From assembly GCA_030066795.1 (NCBI GenBank), contig JASJAW010000003.1, forward strand, positions 28,943-92,942: DNA of 64,000 nucleotides. Direction: 5' to 3'. The notes under the pieces were generated by a model. That model searched no databases. It had not been told where the DNA came from and worked only from the letters and a program-made list of their open reading frames with translations. The stretch comes from Dinoroseobacter sp. (lineage in GTDB: Bacteria; Pseudomonadota; Alphaproteobacteria; Rhodobacterales; Rhodobacteraceae). Position 1 is the first letter of the stretch; each line of letters starts with the position of its first letter. A program made the translations under genes and the position numbers. Positions 19,520 through 27,667 of this stretch are shown here, piece by piece.

Positions 19520-20440
19520 GTGCAAAAGACCCTGAAAACACGCGTGGATTTCGCTGGAACCGGCCTGCATAGCGGGGCACCGGTAAAGGTGTCTGTTGCA
19601 CCTGCTTCTGCAAATTACGGTATCTGGTTTCGTCGTACAGATGTGCGCGACTCAGATAATCTCATCGCCGCACGCTGGGATCAGGTGGAGCGGACGCCTC
19701 TTTGCACGCTGCTCGTGAACGATGCGGGCGTATCCGTCTCGACGGTCGAGCACATAATGGCTGCGCTGGCGGGTGTTGGCGTCCAGAACGCTCTTATCGA
19801 GGTGGATGGACCTGAAGTTCCGATCCTTGACGGAAGCGCGGCGGAGTTTGTCAGCGCGTTCCTCGAGGCTGGTGTGCAGGAGTTGGCTGAACCTGCGCAG
19901 GTTTTGCGGGTTTTGCGCCGCGTTGAAGTGAGCGACGGAGACGCCGTAGCAGCGCTTGAGCCGTCGGACGTTTTCGAGATCGCGTTCAACATCTCGTTCG
20001 TAGACGAAGCGATCGGTACGCAGTCGAAGACTTTGTCGATGGCAAATGGCGCTTTCGTTCGAGAACTCTGCGACAGCCGGACGTTCTGTCGCCAGGCTGA
20101 TGTCGACAAGATGCGTGAAGCAGGCCTCGCGCTAGGGGGTAACTACCGTAACGCGGTAGTTGTCGATGGTGCAAAAGTGCTTAGCCCAGGTGGGTTCCGT
20201 CATACGGACGAAGCTGTGCGGCACAAAATGCTGGATGCGCTTGGGGACCTCGCGTTGGCTGGTGCCCCGGTTCTAGGGCGTTACAGCGGTAAAAAGTCCG
20301 GGCATAGCCTAACCAATACATTGCTGCGGGCGCTCTTTGCCGATCCTGAAAACTACGCAGTTGAAACCTGCACGCCCGCAATGGCCGATCTGTTGCCAGG
20401 GGCTAACCTCCATGCCGCAGATCTGCGTTTGGTCGCCTAA
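19520..20440 (+). CDS. lpxC: UDP-3-O-acyl-N-acetylglucosamine deacetylase LpxC
   Basis: The zinc enzyme carries out the committed step of lipid A synthesis. From the GTG at 19520 the protein has 306 residues and begins MQKTLKTRVDFAGTGLHSG, the standard LpxC start. GGGGAAAGAGG lies seven bases upstream. Zinc ligands correspond to H78 (in STVEHIMAAL), H235 and D239 (in HKMLDALGD), and the catalytic histidine to H262 (GHSLTNTLL). A longer frame from 19424 is open but adds an atypical N-terminus. A CCGCC/GGCGG hairpin (19489-19505) lies just before the ribosome binding site. Confidence 0.95.
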   Translation: MQKTLKTRVDFAGTGLHSGAPVKVSVAPASANYGIWFRRTDVRDSDNLIAARWDQVERTPLCTLLVNDAGVSVSTVEHIMAALAGVGVQNALIEVDGPEVPILDGSAAEFVSAFLEAGVQELAEPAQVLRVLRRVEVSDGDAVAALEPSDVFEIAFNISFVDEAIGTQSKTLSMANGAFVRELCDSRTFCRQADVDKMREAGLALGGNYRNAVVVDGAKVLSPGGFRHTDEAVRHKMLDALGDLALAGAPVLGRYSGKKSGHSLTNTLLRALFADPENYAVETCTPAMADLLPGANLHAADLRLVA

Positions 20441-20573
20441 AGTCTACACTTGGCCTGCTTAAATGGCCTCTGCGGCACCAGACCGTTCATACACCGTTTT
20501 GCCCCCAGAATTTCTATGTTAGACGTCCGAAGGGGTGCGCACATAGACGTGCAAGCGGACAACGAGAGAGGCA

Positions 20574-21416
20574 ATGCAAGTTTACTTCAAGGGCATCCGA
20601 ACTGCGGTTCTCGGTCTTGCAGTAATCGGCCTTGTGGCCTGCAGTGGCCGTGGCAACGAGGAGTTTCCAGCGCTGGAGTCCGCGCCGCCCGAAGCGATTT
20701 ATGATCGCGCCGAATTCGAGCTTGAACAAAACAACCTTGAAGTCGCTGCCCGTTATTTCGGCGAGGTCGAGCGGCTTTATCCATATTCTGAGTTCGCCAA
20801 GCGCGCGCTGATCATGCAAGCCTTCGCTTACCACCGCGACCGCGATTACGAGAATAGTCGGATCGCCGCCCAGCGGTATCTGGATTTCTATCCGGCGGAT
20901 GAAGACGCGGCGTACGCCCAGTATCTGCTGGCACTCAGCTATTACGACCAGATCGATGCAATTGGTCGGGATCAAGGCCTGACCTTTCAGGCATTGCAAG
21001 CTTTGCGCACGGTGATCGAGCTCTATCCCGGAAGCGAATATGCAAAGTCCGCGATCCTGAAATTTGATCTGGCCTTTGACCATCTCGCAGCCAAGGAGAT
21101 GGAGATCGGGCGCTACTATCTGAAGCACGGTCATCACACAGCCGCTATCAACCGGTTCCGTGTGGTGGTGGAAGACTTCCAGACGACAACCCACACCCCG
21201 GAAGCCCTTCATCGGCTGGTCGAGGCCTATCTGTCTCTTGGTCTGACGGACGAGGCACAGACTGCAGGTGCGATCCTCGGTTTCAACTACCAAGGCAGCG
21301 AATGGTACAATGCCAGCTTCCAGCTTCTGACCGAACGTGGTCTCGTGCCCGAGGCGCAAGGCACTGGTTGGCTGTCTACGATCTATCGCCAGGTCATTCA
21401 GGGGGAGTGGCTGTAA
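20574..21416 (+). CDS. bamD: outer membrane assembly lipoprotein BamD
   Basis: The 280-residue protein has a lipoprotein signal with the lipobox LVAC (cysteine 23). Five TPR-like repeats follow, starting IYDRAEFELEQNNLEVAARY. This is the essential BamD (ComL) component of the machinery that inserts beta-barrel proteins into the outer membrane. Conserved features include LYPYSEFAKRALIMQAFAYH. It follows lpxC after 133 bases and precedes recN, an order common in alphaproteobacteria. Confidence 0.95.
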   Translation: MQVYFKGIRTAVLGLAVIGLVACSGRGNEEFPALESAPPEAIYDRAEFELEQNNLEVAARYFGEVERLYPYSEFAKRALIMQAFAYHRDRDYENSRIAAQRYLDFYPADEDAAYAQYLLALSYYDQIDAIGRDQGLTFQALQALRTVIELYPGSEYAKSAILKFDLAFDHLAAKEMEIGRYYLKHGHHTAAINRFRVVVEDFQTTTHTPEALHRLVEAYLSLGLTDEAQTAGAILGFNYQGSEWYNASFQLLTERGLVPEAQGTGWLSTIYRQVIQGEWL

Positions 21417-21495
21417 CCCTGCAACGGAACTTGTAGGACCGAGAAGGCCCTGCCACACCTGACAGGTAAATCTTGCCCGAAATCAGCTCCGCCTC

Positions 21496-23151
21496 ATGCT
21501 CGTCCGCTTAGATATTCGCGATATCCTAATCATTGATCATCTGACGCTTGAGTTTGGCGCAGGATTAAATGTGCTTACGGGCGAAACCGGTGCTGGCAAG
21601 TCGATCCTGCTTGATGCGTTGGGGTTTGTATTGGGATGGCGGGGAAGGGCTGATCTGGTTCGCTTGGGCGCTTCGCAAGGGGAGGTAACGGCCGTGTTCT
21701 CGCTAACTCCCGACCATCCCGCTGTTTCAGTGCTTGAGGAGGCCGGCCTGCCCTGTGAGGACGGCGAGTTGATCCTGCGTCGTGTGAATACGCGCGAAGG
21801 CCGTAAATCCGCTTATGTGAATGACCGAAGTTGCTCGGGAGCAGTCCTGAGGGCGCTCTCTGACTGCCTTGTAGAACTTCACGGCCAGCAGGACGACAGA
21901 GGGCTTTTAGATCCTAGGGTGCATCGCAGCCTTCTCGACGCCTATGGCTCCTACCCAGACCTGCTTAGTACGACCCGCGGGGCGTGGGAGGAGGTGCGGC
22001 AGGCGACCGCCGCGCTTGACGAAGCGAAACACCTGCACGCGACAGCGGCGGCTGATGCGGCATTTCTCCGTCATGCTGTAGAGGAACTGGATCAGCTTTC
22101 GCCGGAAGTTGGGGAAGAAGAAGATCTCGATCGCCGGCGTCGGTTGATGCAAAGCGCCGAGAAGATCCGAGATGATGTGGCCCGTGCCTCGTCCGCGCTT
22201 GGGACAGACGGTGCCGAGGGGCGGATGACGGACGCGCTTCGCTGGCTGGAAGATGTCGCCGAGAGCGCTGAAGGGGCATTGGATGGTGCTTTGGCCGCCC
22301 TGTCGCGCGCGTTGATCGAACTTGGGGAGGCTTCGGAGCAAACGGACGTGTTTCTACGCGGACTTGCTTTTGAGCCACTGGAGCTCGAGCAGGCAGAAGA
22401 ACGCCTTTTCGCTCTACGTGCCTTGGCGCGCAAACACAGCGTGGCGCCGGACGACCTGTCCGAGTATTCCGCCACATTGCGCGCGCGGTTGGAGGCAGTG
22501 GACGGAGGAGCCGCCCGGCTCGAGACGCTTGCTGCGCAGCAGAAGACTGCTCAGGCACGCTATGATTCGGCTGCAGCGGCGCTAAGCCATGCGCGCAAGG
22601 TCGCCGCTACGGGATTGGATGAGGCAATGGCGCGTGAGCTTGTGCCGTTGAAAATGGAACGCGCGCTATTCCAGACAACCTTCTCAGAGGAGGCCGGAGG
22701 GCCGAGCGGTGCAGACAAGGTCACCTTTGAGGTCGCAACAAACCCGGGTGCACCGGCAGGTCCTCTGAACAAGATCGCTTCTGGTGGAGAATTGTCGCGG
22801 TTTCTGCTGGCGTTGAAGGTGTGTCTGACAGCCGAAGACACAGGCCTTACCCTGATCTTCGACGAGATCGATCGTGGCGTCGGCGGAGCCACTGCGGACG
22901 CGGTAGGACGAAGGTTGAAGGCGTTGGCGGAAGGCGGGCAGGTATTGGTTGTCACGCACTCGCCCCAGGTCGCGGCGCTTGCCGTTCGGCATTGGCGGGT
23001 GGAAAAATCCGTAACGGACAGCCAGACCCTTTCGCGCGTCGTACCCCTCGCGCCGACGGACCGGGTGGACGAGATCGCTCGTATGATTTCCGGTGATCGC
23101 GTCACCGACGCTGCGCGACAAGCTGCTGAGGCGCTTTTGAGTGCGGCTTAA
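21496..23151 (+). CDS. recN: DNA repair protein RecN
   Basis: The 551-residue SMC-like ATPase acts in recombinational repair of double-strand breaks. Walker A is GETGAGKS (residues 29-36). The long middle is coiled coil. The C-terminal signature and Walker B region read ASGGELSRFLLALK and LIFDEIDRGVGG. The length is normal. No LexA box was searched for systematically in the 79-base gap upstream. Confidence 0.96.
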   Translation: MLVRLDIRDILIIDHLTLEFGAGLNVLTGETGAGKSILLDALGFVLGWRGRADLVRLGASQGEVTAVFSLTPDHPAVSVLEEAGLPCEDGELILRRVNTREGRKSAYVNDRSCSGAVLRALSDCLVELHGQQDDRGLLDPRVHRSLLDAYGSYPDLLSTTRGAWEEVRQATAALDEAKHLHATAAADAAFLRHAVEELDQLSPEVGEEEDLDRRRRLMQSAEKIRDDVARASSALGTDGAEGRMTDALRWLEDVAESAEGALDGALAALSRALIELGEASEQTDVFLRGLAFEPLELEQAEERLFALRALARKHSVAPDDLSEYSATLRARLEAVDGGAARLETLAAQQKTAQARYDSAAAALSHARKVAATGLDEAMARELVPLKMERALFQTTFSEEAGGPSGADKVTFEVATNPGAPAGPLNKIASGGELSRFLLALKVCLTAEDTGLTLIFDEIDRGVGGATADAVGRRLKALAEGGQVLVVTHSPQVAALAVRHWRVEKSVTDSQTLSRVVPLAPTDRVDEIARMISGDRVTDAARQAAEALLSAA

Positions 23152-23256
23152 TTGGCCAAGCCCGGTCTCGGGGTTTCGTTGGCCGAGGTCACCCGTTAGT
23201 CTTTGATATTGAAGGATGGGACTCGCACGTCCCCTGTATCAGAGTCGCGCCACGAT

Positions 23257-24945
23257 ATGGCCAAATCGACCCGGAGATTCATTGCTGAGCAAGTCAGCAG
23301 CGCGCGCAGCGCGTTGCGTCAGGCCATGCAGGCGATCCGGCGGCGCGGGCCAAGCCAGATTCAGTTCTGGTTCATCGCGCTGATGGTCGGGATTGCGGCC
23401 GGGTTTGCGGCCCTCGTTTTCCGCAAAGCAATCTCTGCGCTGCAGACGCTCATGTACGGCCACGACGACGTGCGTGCGATGGTCGACGCGGTTGATGCGT
23501 TGCCGTGGTGGTGGGTGGTTCTGATACCAATCGTCGGCGGTTTGGCAGTCGGCGTCATCCTGCAGCGCTTCACGCCAGATGGCCGCGTACGTTCTGTCGC
23601 TGATGTGATCGAGGGATCGGCTCTCCACGACGGGCGTGTGGAGATGAAGGCAGGCGCGGCCTCGGCTGTCGCGAGTTGGATCACGCTTTCTACGGGGGGA
23701 TCGACAGGCCGTGAGGGGCCCGTGGTCCATATTGCTGGCATGATCTCGACCTGGGTGTCGAACCGGATGTATGCCGACGGGATCACCGCACGTGATCTGT
23801 TGGGCTGTGCGGTTGCGGCGGCGGTGTCAGCCTCGTTCAACGCGCCGATCGCGGGCGCACTCTTTGCGCTGGAAGTCGTGCTCCGGCATTTCGCGGTCCA
23901 CGCATTCGCGCCGATTGTCATCGCGTCAGCAGCGGGTACGGTGATAAACCGGCTCGAGTTTGGCGATGTGACTGAATACTCGCTGCCTGAAACCAGTGCC
24001 CTCGCTTTCTACGTAGAACTGCCGGCCTTTCTGATCCTCGGGCTTCTGTCCGGGCTTGTGGCCGTGATCCTCATGAAATCGGTTTTCTGGACGGATGATG
24101 TCGGCAACTACGTGCAGGATCGCTTCGGGATTCCCGGCTGGATACGGCCGGGGATTGCAGGGGCTCTGCTGGGCGGCATCGCTGTGTTTTATCCGCATAT
24201 TATCGGGGTCGGGTACGAAACCACGTCCGCTGCGTTGACCGGCAATCTCCTTCTGTACGAGGCGATCGTCTTTGCAGCCCTGAAAGTGGTTGCCGTGGCC
24301 ATTACCATGGCGGGGCGCATGGGGGGCGGAATCTTTTCTCCGTCTCTGATGCTTGGGGCGTTGACGGGACTGGCGTTCGGGATCATCGCGACTGGATTCT
24401 TCCCCGACGTGTCTGGCTCAGAGCTGCTTTACGCGTTGGCGGGAATGGGAGCGGTCGCAGCGGCAGTTCTGGGCGCGCCTATTTCGACGACGTTAATCGT
24501 ATTTGAGCTGACCGGGGACTGGCAGACCGGGCTTGCGGTGATGGTGGCGGTATCGATGTCCACAGCTCTCGCCAGCCGGATTGTGGACCGGTCTTTCTTC
24601 CTGACCCAGCTTGAGCGGCGCAATGTGCATCTTGCCGCGGGGCCGCAAGCCTACCTCTTGTCAGTGGTCCGGGTGGCGAAAATCATGCGTCCCCTTGGGC
24701 ATCCCCGCGCCGCGCCCGAGGAGAGGTGCTGGGATTTGATCGGCGACGGCGTCTACCTGGATGGCAATGCCAGTCTGGAGACTGCAATGCCGGTATTCGA
24801 GCGCGCCAACCACGACTTCATACCTGTAGTCAGCTTTGGCTCAGAGACTGAACCTCCGCAACTGCTGGGCGCTCTGTTTCAGGTCGATGCATTGAAAGCG
24901 TACAACCGCGCTCTGGCCGAAACCGCCGCGGAAGAGCATTCCTGA
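23257..24945 (+). CDS. ClC-type chloride channel/transporter with C-terminal regulatory region
   Basis: The membrane protein has about ten to twelve hydrophobic segments and the ClC signature GREGP (residues 151-155, with the gating glutamate E153), then GGGIFSPSLMLGA, the second chloride-binding motif, and GAPISTTLIVFELTGD. The C-terminal 90 residues (from about 475) resemble a partial CBS-type domain. ATG at 23257 is used (562 residues); a TTG at 23203 is in frame but unlikely. Whether it is a channel or a proton-coupled exchanger cannot be decided. Its end is four bases from the end of folE2 on the other strand, inside a 12-base palindrome (24942-24953). Confidence 0.9.
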   Translation: MAKSTRRFIAEQVSSARSALRQAMQAIRRRGPSQIQFWFIALMVGIAAGFAALVFRKAISALQTLMYGHDDVRAMVDAVDALPWWWVVLIPIVGGLAVGVILQRFTPDGRVRSVADVIEGSALHDGRVEMKAGAASAVASWITLSTGGSTGREGPVVHIAGMISTWVSNRMYADGITARDLLGCAVAAAVSASFNAPIAGALFALEVVLRHFAVHAFAPIVIASAAGTVINRLEFGDVTEYSLPETSALAFYVELPAFLILGLLSGLVAVILMKSVFWTDDVGNYVQDRFGIPGWIRPGIAGALLGGIAVFYPHIIGVGYETTSAALTGNLLLYEAIVFAALKVVAVAITMAGRMGGGIFSPSLMLGALTGLAFGIIATGFFPDVSGSELLYALAGMGAVAAAVLGAPISTTLIVFELTGDWQTGLAVMVAVSMSTALASRIVDRSFFLTQLERRNVHLAAGPQAYLLSVVRVAKIMRPLGHPRAAPEERCWDLIGDGVYLDGNASLETAMPVFERANHDFIPVVSFGSETEPPQLLGALFQVDALKAYNRALAETAAEEHS

Positions 24946-24949
24946 CCGG

Positions 24950-26053
24950 TCAGCCGACGTGGAACAGGGTTTGGAACAGCCGTGGGTCGAGGCTTTCGGC
25001 CTCAAAACTCGGCCCCTCCGTCAGAACGCTGATGGCGTCGTGGCTGTGCAGGCTTTCCTGGTGGCTGGCCACGATCCGGAAGTCGCCGATGCGATCATCT
25101 CGCTGAAGCGCTTCGCAGAAGCTGCGCGCAGCATCTTCTACAAAGATCGGATTTGCGGCGTTGAGTTCCGCAAAAGCCTGTTCGTCCTCTCGCTTCACCA
25201 TGACCTGGGTCTCCGTCGGAATTGCGTCACGGCAAAGTTCAACAAGGTCTTCGAACCACAAGCACTCGCCCGCGTCGCAGGCCACCTCAGCAGAAACCCG
25301 CGCCACCGAACGTTGAGAATGTGGTGTGGCCAACTGACCGCGATACTGACGAGCATGCTCCGACAACTCCAGCGAGCAGGGGCAGGTCGAAGAATACACG
25401 TAGTCCAGGTGCATGAACCGTTTGCGCACGCCGCCCTGGTCCACGACCTCGAGCGCAATGTCGTAATACTGATAACCGGAGAGGCCCGAGCGCAGGCTCT
25501 CGACCTTCATCGGGAAAGAGAAGCGCATCTGGATACGCGCGTCGAAACTCTCCAGGTCTGTTTTGTAGGCATCCAGCGCGCGCTCTATCACTTCGTAGCT
25601 GAACGTGTCTTCGGCGTACTTGTAAAAACTCCGCATTATTCTGGACATGTTGATGCCCTTTTTCTCTGCCTCAAGGCTGACAGAGCCGGTGACGGAGGTT
25701 TCAAGCGTCAGATCGCCATTGTCGCGCGTGTGGAAGCTTATGGGCAGGCGGAAGTTTGAAATGCCAACGTGTTGGATCTGCGCCTTTGCGCCCCGGATTA
25801 GGCTGGACGGCCCATTCTGAAGATCCGGCAAAGAAGCCTTGTAGGCGTCATCGACGCTAAACTCTTCCGGGTAAGCACGTGCCAGTGCCGGATAATCCTC
25901 CGGCGCGCCAGGAAGCAAACGTGCAATCGCCGGATCCAGGGTCTCGATTTCGGCGGCCGACGCGGTCTCTGCCCAGCCGCGCAGCACGGCAAGTGCGCGT
26001 TCGGCTTCGTCGCGGTTCGGAAGCTTGTCGATATCCGGCGTGTGAATATTCAT
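24950..26053 (-). CDS. folE2: GTP cyclohydrolase FolE2 (type IB)
   Basis: The enzyme converts GTP to 7,8-dihydroneopterin triphosphate, the first step of folate synthesis. The conserved cysteine motif TCPCSLELSEHARQ and the tail SHQESLHSHDA identify the metal-flexible FolE2 class, not the zinc-dependent FolE. The ATG at 26053 gives MNIHTPDIDKLPNRDEAE, a normal start, with GAAAGGGC upstream on the minus strand. The product has 367 residues. Later folate genes folB and folP are 14 kb away in this window. The 171-base region before it contains several inverted repeats, described separately. Confidence 0.95.
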   Translation of the reverse strand: MNIHTPDIDKLPNRDEAERALAVLRGWAETASAAEIETLDPAIARLLPGAPEDYPALARAYPEEFSVDDAYKASLPDLQNGPSSLIRGAKAQIQHVGISNFRLPISFHTRDNGDLTLETSVTGSVSLEAEKKGINMSRIMRSFYKYAEDTFSYEVIERALDAYKTDLESFDARIQMRFSFPMKVESLRSGLSGYQYYDIALEVVDQGGVRKRFMHLDYVYSSTCPCSLELSEHARQYRGQLATPHSQRSVARVSAEVACDAGECLWFEDLVELCRDAIPTETQVMVKREDEQAFAELNAANPIFVEDAARSFCEALQRDDRIGDFRIVASHQESLHSHDAISVLTEGPSFEAESLDPRLFQTLFHVG

Positions 26054-26080
26054 GTGGGCAGCCCTTTCGCATCCCAGAAA

Positions 26081-26105
26081 TGAAAAGCCTCCAACATATG
26101 GAGGC
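26081..26105 (-). promoter_or_regulatory. hairpin plus T run in the folE2 leader
   Basis: On the minus strand a perfect 7-base stem (26087-26093 with 26099-26105, loop of five) is followed by TTTTCATTT and lies 34 bases before the folE2 start. It resembles a short intrinsic terminator. Because it lies downstream of the likely folE2 promoter it could be an attenuator. A second stem-loop precedes it (26110-26115 with 26128-26133), and GTTGT/ACAAC lies at 26141-26151. Confidence 0.5.
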
Positions 26106-26155
26106 GTGACACAAAAGGTCCAGAGACTTTGTGCCAACTCGTTGTAACAACGCTG

Positions 26156-26184
26156 ATATTGACTGAGGTCATGCAATGTGTAAA
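26156..26184 (-). promoter_or_regulatory. folE2: candidate folE2 promoter overlapping the palindrome
   Basis: On the minus strand TTTACA lies within the upstream palindrome and is followed, after 17 bases, by CAATAT. The -35 element is a good match and the -10 element is only fair. If used, transcription would start about 95 bases before the folE2 ATG, and a protein bound to the palindrome would cover the -35 region. The exact limits are approximate. Confidence 0.35.
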
Positions 26185-26200
26185 CAAAAGTTTACACATT
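26175..26200. promoter_or_regulatory. 26-base perfect inverted repeat, probable operator of folE2
   Basis: The arms AATGTGTAAAC and GTTTACACATT (11 bases each) are separated by AAAA. The core has the form TGTAAA-N6-TTTACA, the pattern known for TyrR boxes in gammaproteobacteria, though I do not claim that TyrR acts here. It lies 24 bases beyond the metZ stop and about 120 bases before the folE2 start, both on the minus strand. No T run follows on the minus strand, so it is not a metZ terminator. Confidence 0.75.
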
Positions 26201-26224
26201 CTTTCTGACAGTATTGTGAGGAGA

Positions 26225-27409
26225 TCAGGCCGAAACGGCGGTCAATCCTCGCTGAACATCCGCCAGCAGATCGTCGCTGTCTTCGAGTCCAACGGAGAAG
26301 CGCACAAGGCCATCTGTAATGCCAAGTTCTGCACGTTGCTCGTCACTCAGGCGCTGGTGCGTTGTCGTTGCCGGATGGGTAGCGATGGACTTCGCATCGC
26401 CGAGGTTGTTGGAGATCGTGACGATTTCCAAGGCGTTCAGAAATGCAAACGCGGCGTCTTTTCCCCCCTTTAGATCAAGCGACAAAACGGTGCCACCCGA
26501 ACCCATCTGGTCCTGCGCGATCTGATACTGCGGATGCGAGGGCAGATAAGGATAAAGGACTTTTCCAAGTTTTTTGTGCCCTTCTATGGAAGAGGCAATC
26601 TTCAGAGCAGACGCGGCCTGTGCACGAACCCGCAGATCCAGTGTCTCCATGCCCTTCAGCATAACCCATGCGTTGAACGGGCTGAGGGACCCGCCCGTGT
26701 GTTTGAGATAGGGTTCGGCCGTTTTTCTTATGAACTCGCGCGTACCACAGATTACTCCGCCAAGGCAGCGACCTTGTCCGTCGATATGCTTGGTTGCCGA
26801 GTAGACAATAACATCTGCGCCAAGCGCTCCGGCTTGCGAGAAGATGGGGGTGGCAAAAACGTTGTCGACAATGACGAGCGCGCCGACCGCATGGGCGAGA
26901 TCGGCTACCGTGCGCAGATCAATCACTTCAAGCGTCGGGTTAGATACCGTCTCAAGGAACACCGCTTTGGTTTCTGGTCGGATAGCTTCGGCCCAAGCGT
27001 TGTTATCTGTCCCGTCGACAAAGGTCACTTCGACACTATAGCGGGTCAGTATGTCTTCCAGGATATACAGGCATGAGCCAAACAGCGCGCGGGAGGAGAC
27101 AACGTGATCCCCGGCTTTAAGCATCGACGCAAGCGCGCCATTTACGGCCGCCATGCCGGAAGCTGTGGCAAAGGCATCTTCGGTTCCCTCCAGCGCGGCG
27201 ATACGCTCCTCGAACATGCGAACGGTTGGATTGCCATAGCGGGCGTAGATGAACTCATCCGGGCCGCTTTCGATAAACCGCGCTTCAGCGGCTTCGGCGG
27301 ATTCGTAGACGAAGCCTTGGGTCAGATAAATCGCTTCCGCGACCTCGCCATATTGGCTCCGCCGGGTTCCGGAGTGAACGAGTTTGGTGCGGGGGTTCCA
27401 GTCTGACAT
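26225..27409 (-). CDS. metZ: O-succinylhomoserine sulfhydrylase MetZ
   Basis: The 394-residue PLP enzyme of the Cys/Met metabolism family joins sulfide to O-succinylhomoserine to give homocysteine. It starts MSDWNPRTKLVHSG, the PLP lysine is K207 in VYSATKHIDGQGRCLGG, and RYGNPTVRMFEERIAALEG is a family landmark. The ATG at 27409 has GGAG seven bases upstream. An upstream frame running back through the riboswitch has no stop but is not expected to be translated. Control by the SAM-II riboswitch fits methionine synthesis. O-acetylhomoserine as substrate cannot be ruled out. Confidence 0.93.
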   Translation of the reverse strand: MSDWNPRTKLVHSGTRRSQYGEVAEAIYLTQGFVYESAEAAEARFIESGPDEFIYARYGNPTVRMFEERIAALEGTEDAFATASGMAAVNGALASMLKAGDHVVSSRALFGSCLYILEDILTRYSVEVTFVDGTDNNAWAEAIRPETKAVFLETVSNPTLEVIDLRTVADLAHAVGALVIVDNVFATPIFSQAGALGADVIVYSATKHIDGQGRCLGGVICGTREFIRKTAEPYLKHTGGSLSPFNAWVMLKGMETLDLRVRAQAASALKIASSIEGHKKLGKVLYPYLPSHPQYQIAQDQMGSGGTVLSLDLKGGKDAAFAFLNALEIVTISNNLGDAKSIATHPATTTHQRLSDEQRAELGITDGLVRFSVGLEDSDDLLADVQRGLTAVSA

Positions 27410-27461
27410 TCTAGGCTCCGTCGTCTTCGCAACCGGGCGAGACCGACGGCGACGCGCCGCG

Positions 27462-27518
27462 ACCTCTTTAGCAGCTTCTTTTACGTGGCCTGCAATCCGG
27501 CAACAAATCACCACGATG
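27462..27518 (-). ncRNA. SAM-II riboswitch upstream of metZ
   Basis: On the minus strand the order CGTGG, TGATTTG, GGATTGCAGG, CCACG, then TAAAAGAAG and GCTAAAGAGG matches the SAM-II aptamer. P1 is formed by CGTGG and CCACG, and GCTAAA provides the pseudoknot strand. SAM-II is known from alphaproteobacterial methionine genes including metA and metZ, where bound SAM reduces expression. The aptamer ends about 50 bases before the metZ start. A CGGCG/CGCCG stem without a T run lies between, so control of translation seems more likely than termination. Confidence 0.95.
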
Positions 27519-27523
27519 TCGCG

Positions 27524-27552
27524 TCTCTAGGCCTGTTGCGTGTTGCGGTCAA
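27524..27552 (-). promoter_or_regulatory. metZ: sigma-70 type promoter of metZ
   Basis: On the minus strand TTGACC (27547-27552) and TAGAGA (27524-27529) are separated by exactly 17 bases. The predicted start, about seven bases further, falls at the first bases of the SAM-II aptamer. This agreement between promoter and riboswitch supports both calls. Confidence 0.8.
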
Positions 27553-27614
27553 GCACCGTCACGGCGCTCTAACAAAACCTTCACGGAGGCGTCGTAGTGT
27601 TTTTCTAACTGACA

Positions 27615-27629
27615 CCTACAAGATGTAGG
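27615..27629. repeat. short inverted repeat in the metZ/hydrolase divergent gap
   Basis: CCTACA and TGTAGG are separated by AGA. The element lies between the metZ promoter and the ATG of the alpha/beta hydrolase on the other strand. It may be an operator for either gene, but it is short enough to be chance. Confidence 0.35.
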
Positions 27630-27667
27630 GCGCAGTTGGTCGCGGCGGGACAGAGAGGATCTGTCAT

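Noticed and set aside
23157..23178. Imperfect stem after recN
   Set aside because: It is short with a wobble pair and an unclear T tail, not convincing as a terminator.
24942..24953. 12-base palindrome CTGACCGGTCAG spanning both stop codons of the ClC gene and folE2
   Set aside because: It arises largely from two converging stop codons and has no loop or T runs; it was kept only as a remark under the ClC gene.
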